A DNA stretch of 7,226 bases, taken from positions 1-7,226 of the forward strand of contig JAGWGO010000074.1 in assembly GCA_028867395.1 (NCBI GenBank). Reading direction: 5' to 3'. The stretch's first letter is position 1; each line of letters opens with the position of its first letter. Source of the DNA: Nitrososphaerota archaeon. Its GTDB lineage: Archaea > Thermoproteota > Nitrososphaeria > Nitrososphaerales > Nitrosopumilaceae. Positions 6,511 to 7,226 of the stretch are shown one piece after another. The notes below the pieces were generated by a model. It worked only from the letters and a program-made list of their open reading frames with translations, was not told the origin of the DNA and searched no databases. A program made the position numbers and the translations under genes.

Positions 6511-6524
6511 GTTCTAATTAGAAC
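6511..6524. repeat. Perfect 14-bp palindrome over the stop of protein B
   Basis: GTTCTAATTAGAAC is self-complementary and spans the stop codon of the gene at 6514-7059. A further GTTCTA lies at 6498-6503 and a GTTCC at 6531-6535. No T-tract follows on the minus strand, so it is a weak terminator candidate; a binding site or chance symmetry in AT-rich DNA is equally possible. Confidence 0.3.
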
Positions 6525-7059
6525 CATGTTGTTCCAAAAATAAGTTCAACGCATCAGTTACCTTTGATGGCAGTTCCATATTTGATTGTCTAGGAGATGA
6601 ATTCTTTGTAATGGGTTTTGTAGACTTAGATTTCACTTCTAGTCTCGATGGTTGGACTCGCTTTGCCAATGCCACATACTCATCAAGAATAGAATCAGCC
6701 TTGGAGGCTTCACCAGCCAGTACAAAATTTTCATATGCTTTCTGCAGTGACCATAACCATTTTCGGATTGACTTGTGCCTTGAAGATTTTACAATTTCCA
6801 TATAAATCGAGGCTGACTTGAAGTAAAGTTTTTTTGAAATAGCGTCAGCCTTGAACCTAGTGATGCAATCTGCAGCACATGAACAACTCAATCCTGCTCT
6901 TGAAAATGAACCTATTTTCAAAGATTCACTAGCATCCTTTAGGTATAGCATAGCAGCATCGGCATAGTTACCAATATCCTCCAACCCACAGGCATTGAGC
7001 CAATTGTTAGACTCGTCTGTGAGTCTGTCAATCAGTGTTTTTACTGGCAATACAACCAT
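6514..7059 (-). CDS. Small helical-repeat (TPR-like) protein B, paralogue of protein A
   Basis: The product is a soluble protein of 181 residues from ATG 7059, with no signal peptide or membrane segment. It is collinear with protein A: WLNACGLED (20-28), YLKDASESLK (39-48), LSCSCAADC (57-65, three cysteines as C-x-C-x3-C), LYFKSASIY (78-86) and SIRKWLWSLQKAYE (97-110). Over 69 ungapped positions I count 33 identities to A. A Ser/Lys-rich disordered linker (about 140-162) then leads to a C-terminal helix (SKVTDALNLFLEQ) matching A's SEIEETIQEFLQ. The helix pairs look like TPR or SNAP-type hairpins, so an adaptor role is the best guess; I do not recognise a named family. It is the outermost gene on the right of the cluster, in the opposite orientation to A, and precedes the minus-strand SDR gene by 155 nt. 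Confidence 0.85.
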   Translation of the reverse strand: MVVLPVKTLIDRLTDESNNWLNACGLEDIGNYADAAMLYLKDASESLKIGSFSRAGLSCSCAADCITRFKADAISKKLYFKSASIYMEIVKSSRHKSIRKWLWSLQKAYENFVLAGEASKADSILDEYVALAKRVQPSRLEVKSKSTKPITKNSSPRQSNMELPSKVTDALNLFLEQHGSN

Positions 7060-7072
7060 TTCTCTTTATTTT

Positions 7073-7089
7073 ATTTTTAAACATAAAGT
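7073..7089 (-). promoter_or_regulatory. TATA-like region for protein B
   Basis: On the minus strand the stretch reads ACTTTATGTTTAAAAAT. ACTTTATGT is centred about 26 nt upstream of the ATG at 7059, fitting a leaderless start. TTTAAAAAT is a better TATA by sequence but sits only about 18 nt away. No Shine-Dalgarno is seen before the ATG, apart from a purine-rich AAAGAGAA. Confidence 0.4.
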
Positions 7090-7140
7090 ATCTTTCTACA
7101 GAAAAATTCCTATAGTAAATTGTGTCACACACTAGTTCAA

Positions 7141-7169
7141 AAAACGAATAGAATTCGTCTGTTCGTTTT
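7141..7169. repeat. Nested inverted repeats upstream of protein B
   Basis: AAAACGAA (7141-7148) is the exact complement of TTCGTTTT (7162-7169). Inside it, ACGAAT (7144-7149) also pairs with ATTCGT (7153-7158) across three bases. The same ACGAA-type core thus appears three times in 29 bp, as expected for an operator with several half-sites or for an RNA hairpin with alternative pairings. It lies about 85-110 bp upstream of the start of protein B. Confidence 0.4.
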
Positions 7170-7178
7170 CAAATCAAC

Positions 7179-7195
7179 ATCTGTACAGATTTTTT
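7179..7195 (+). terminator. 12-bp palindrome followed by T-tract
   Basis: ATCTGTACAGAT (7179-7190) is a perfect palindrome running directly into a T-tract (7190-7195) on the plus strand, the look of an intrinsic terminator. No plus-strand coding gene lies upstream within reach, so it would have to end a small RNA or read-through transcript. An operator for a gene to the right of the window is the other option. Confidence 0.3.
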
Positions 7196-7226
7196 AAAGA
7201 CTAGTTATTTCAGATGATGTAATTTT

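Noticed and set aside
6611..6805. 64-residue plus-strand frame inside protein B
   Set aside because: It is antisense to blocks of protein B that are conserved with protein A.
527..7059. Inverted A/B paralogues as ends of a transposon or composite mobile element
   Set aside because: The similarity is at protein level within coding genes only. No transposase, terminal inverted repeats or target duplication is seen.
7194..7226. Possible last ten codons of a minus-strand gene entering from the right, ending in TAA at 7194-7196
   Set aside because: Ten codons without a motif cannot be told from chance; more sequence to the right is needed.
1..7226. tRNA, rRNA or CRISPR array
   Set aside because: No cloverleaf-like segment, rRNA-like sequence or regularly spaced repeat was found on either strand by eye.

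Overview
The window looks like an AT-rich archaeal genome segment, most likely an ammonia-oxidising thaumarchaeon (Nitrososphaerota). The call rests on A/T-only TATA-like boxes about 20-27 nt upstream of start codons, the near absence of Shine-Dalgarno motifs (leaderless-style starts), U-tract-type ends, and the flavour of the small helical-repeat proteins. It is a judgement by eye, not a database match.

Layout, left to right. (1) At the left edge a minus-strand cupin gene runs out of the window. It resembles sugar-nucleotide 3,4-ketoisomerase-type cupins. (2) A divergent AT-rich promoter region (387-526) holds a near-perfect 21-bp palindrome. (3) A plus-strand run follows: small helical-repeat protein A (527-1078), an NAD-dependent UDP-sugar C4-epimerase (1131-2105), a PelF-like GT4 glycosyltransferase (2110-3681) and a 12-TM PelG-like transporter with an extra soluble N-terminal domain (3629-5326). 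The last three are tightly packed or overlapping. (4) A short convergent junction (5327-5383) carries a palindrome with T-tracts on both sides, apparently a bidirectional terminator. (5) Two minus-strand genes follow: a second NAD-dependent epimerase/dehydratase (5384-6358) and small protein B (6514-7059), a clear paralogue of A. (6) The right edge is non-coding, with two inverted-repeat structures.

Working model. The epimerase, PelF-like and PelG-like genes form a minimal archaeal counterpart of the bacterial Pel exopolysaccharide core. In that core PelF polymerises UDP-N-acetylhexosamines, PelG translocates the chain, and a PelX-type epimerase interconverts UDP-GlcNAc and UDP-GalNAc. The second SDR enzyme and the cupin suggest a further modified sugar. 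The cluster is mirrored: [A, SDR enzyme] on the left and [SDR enzyme, B] on the right bracket the synthase/transporter pair in inverted order. A and B share a distinctive cysteine-containing helical repeat and a C-terminal helix, and are candidate accessory or regulatory partners. No PelA, PelB, PelC or PelD homologue is present in the window.
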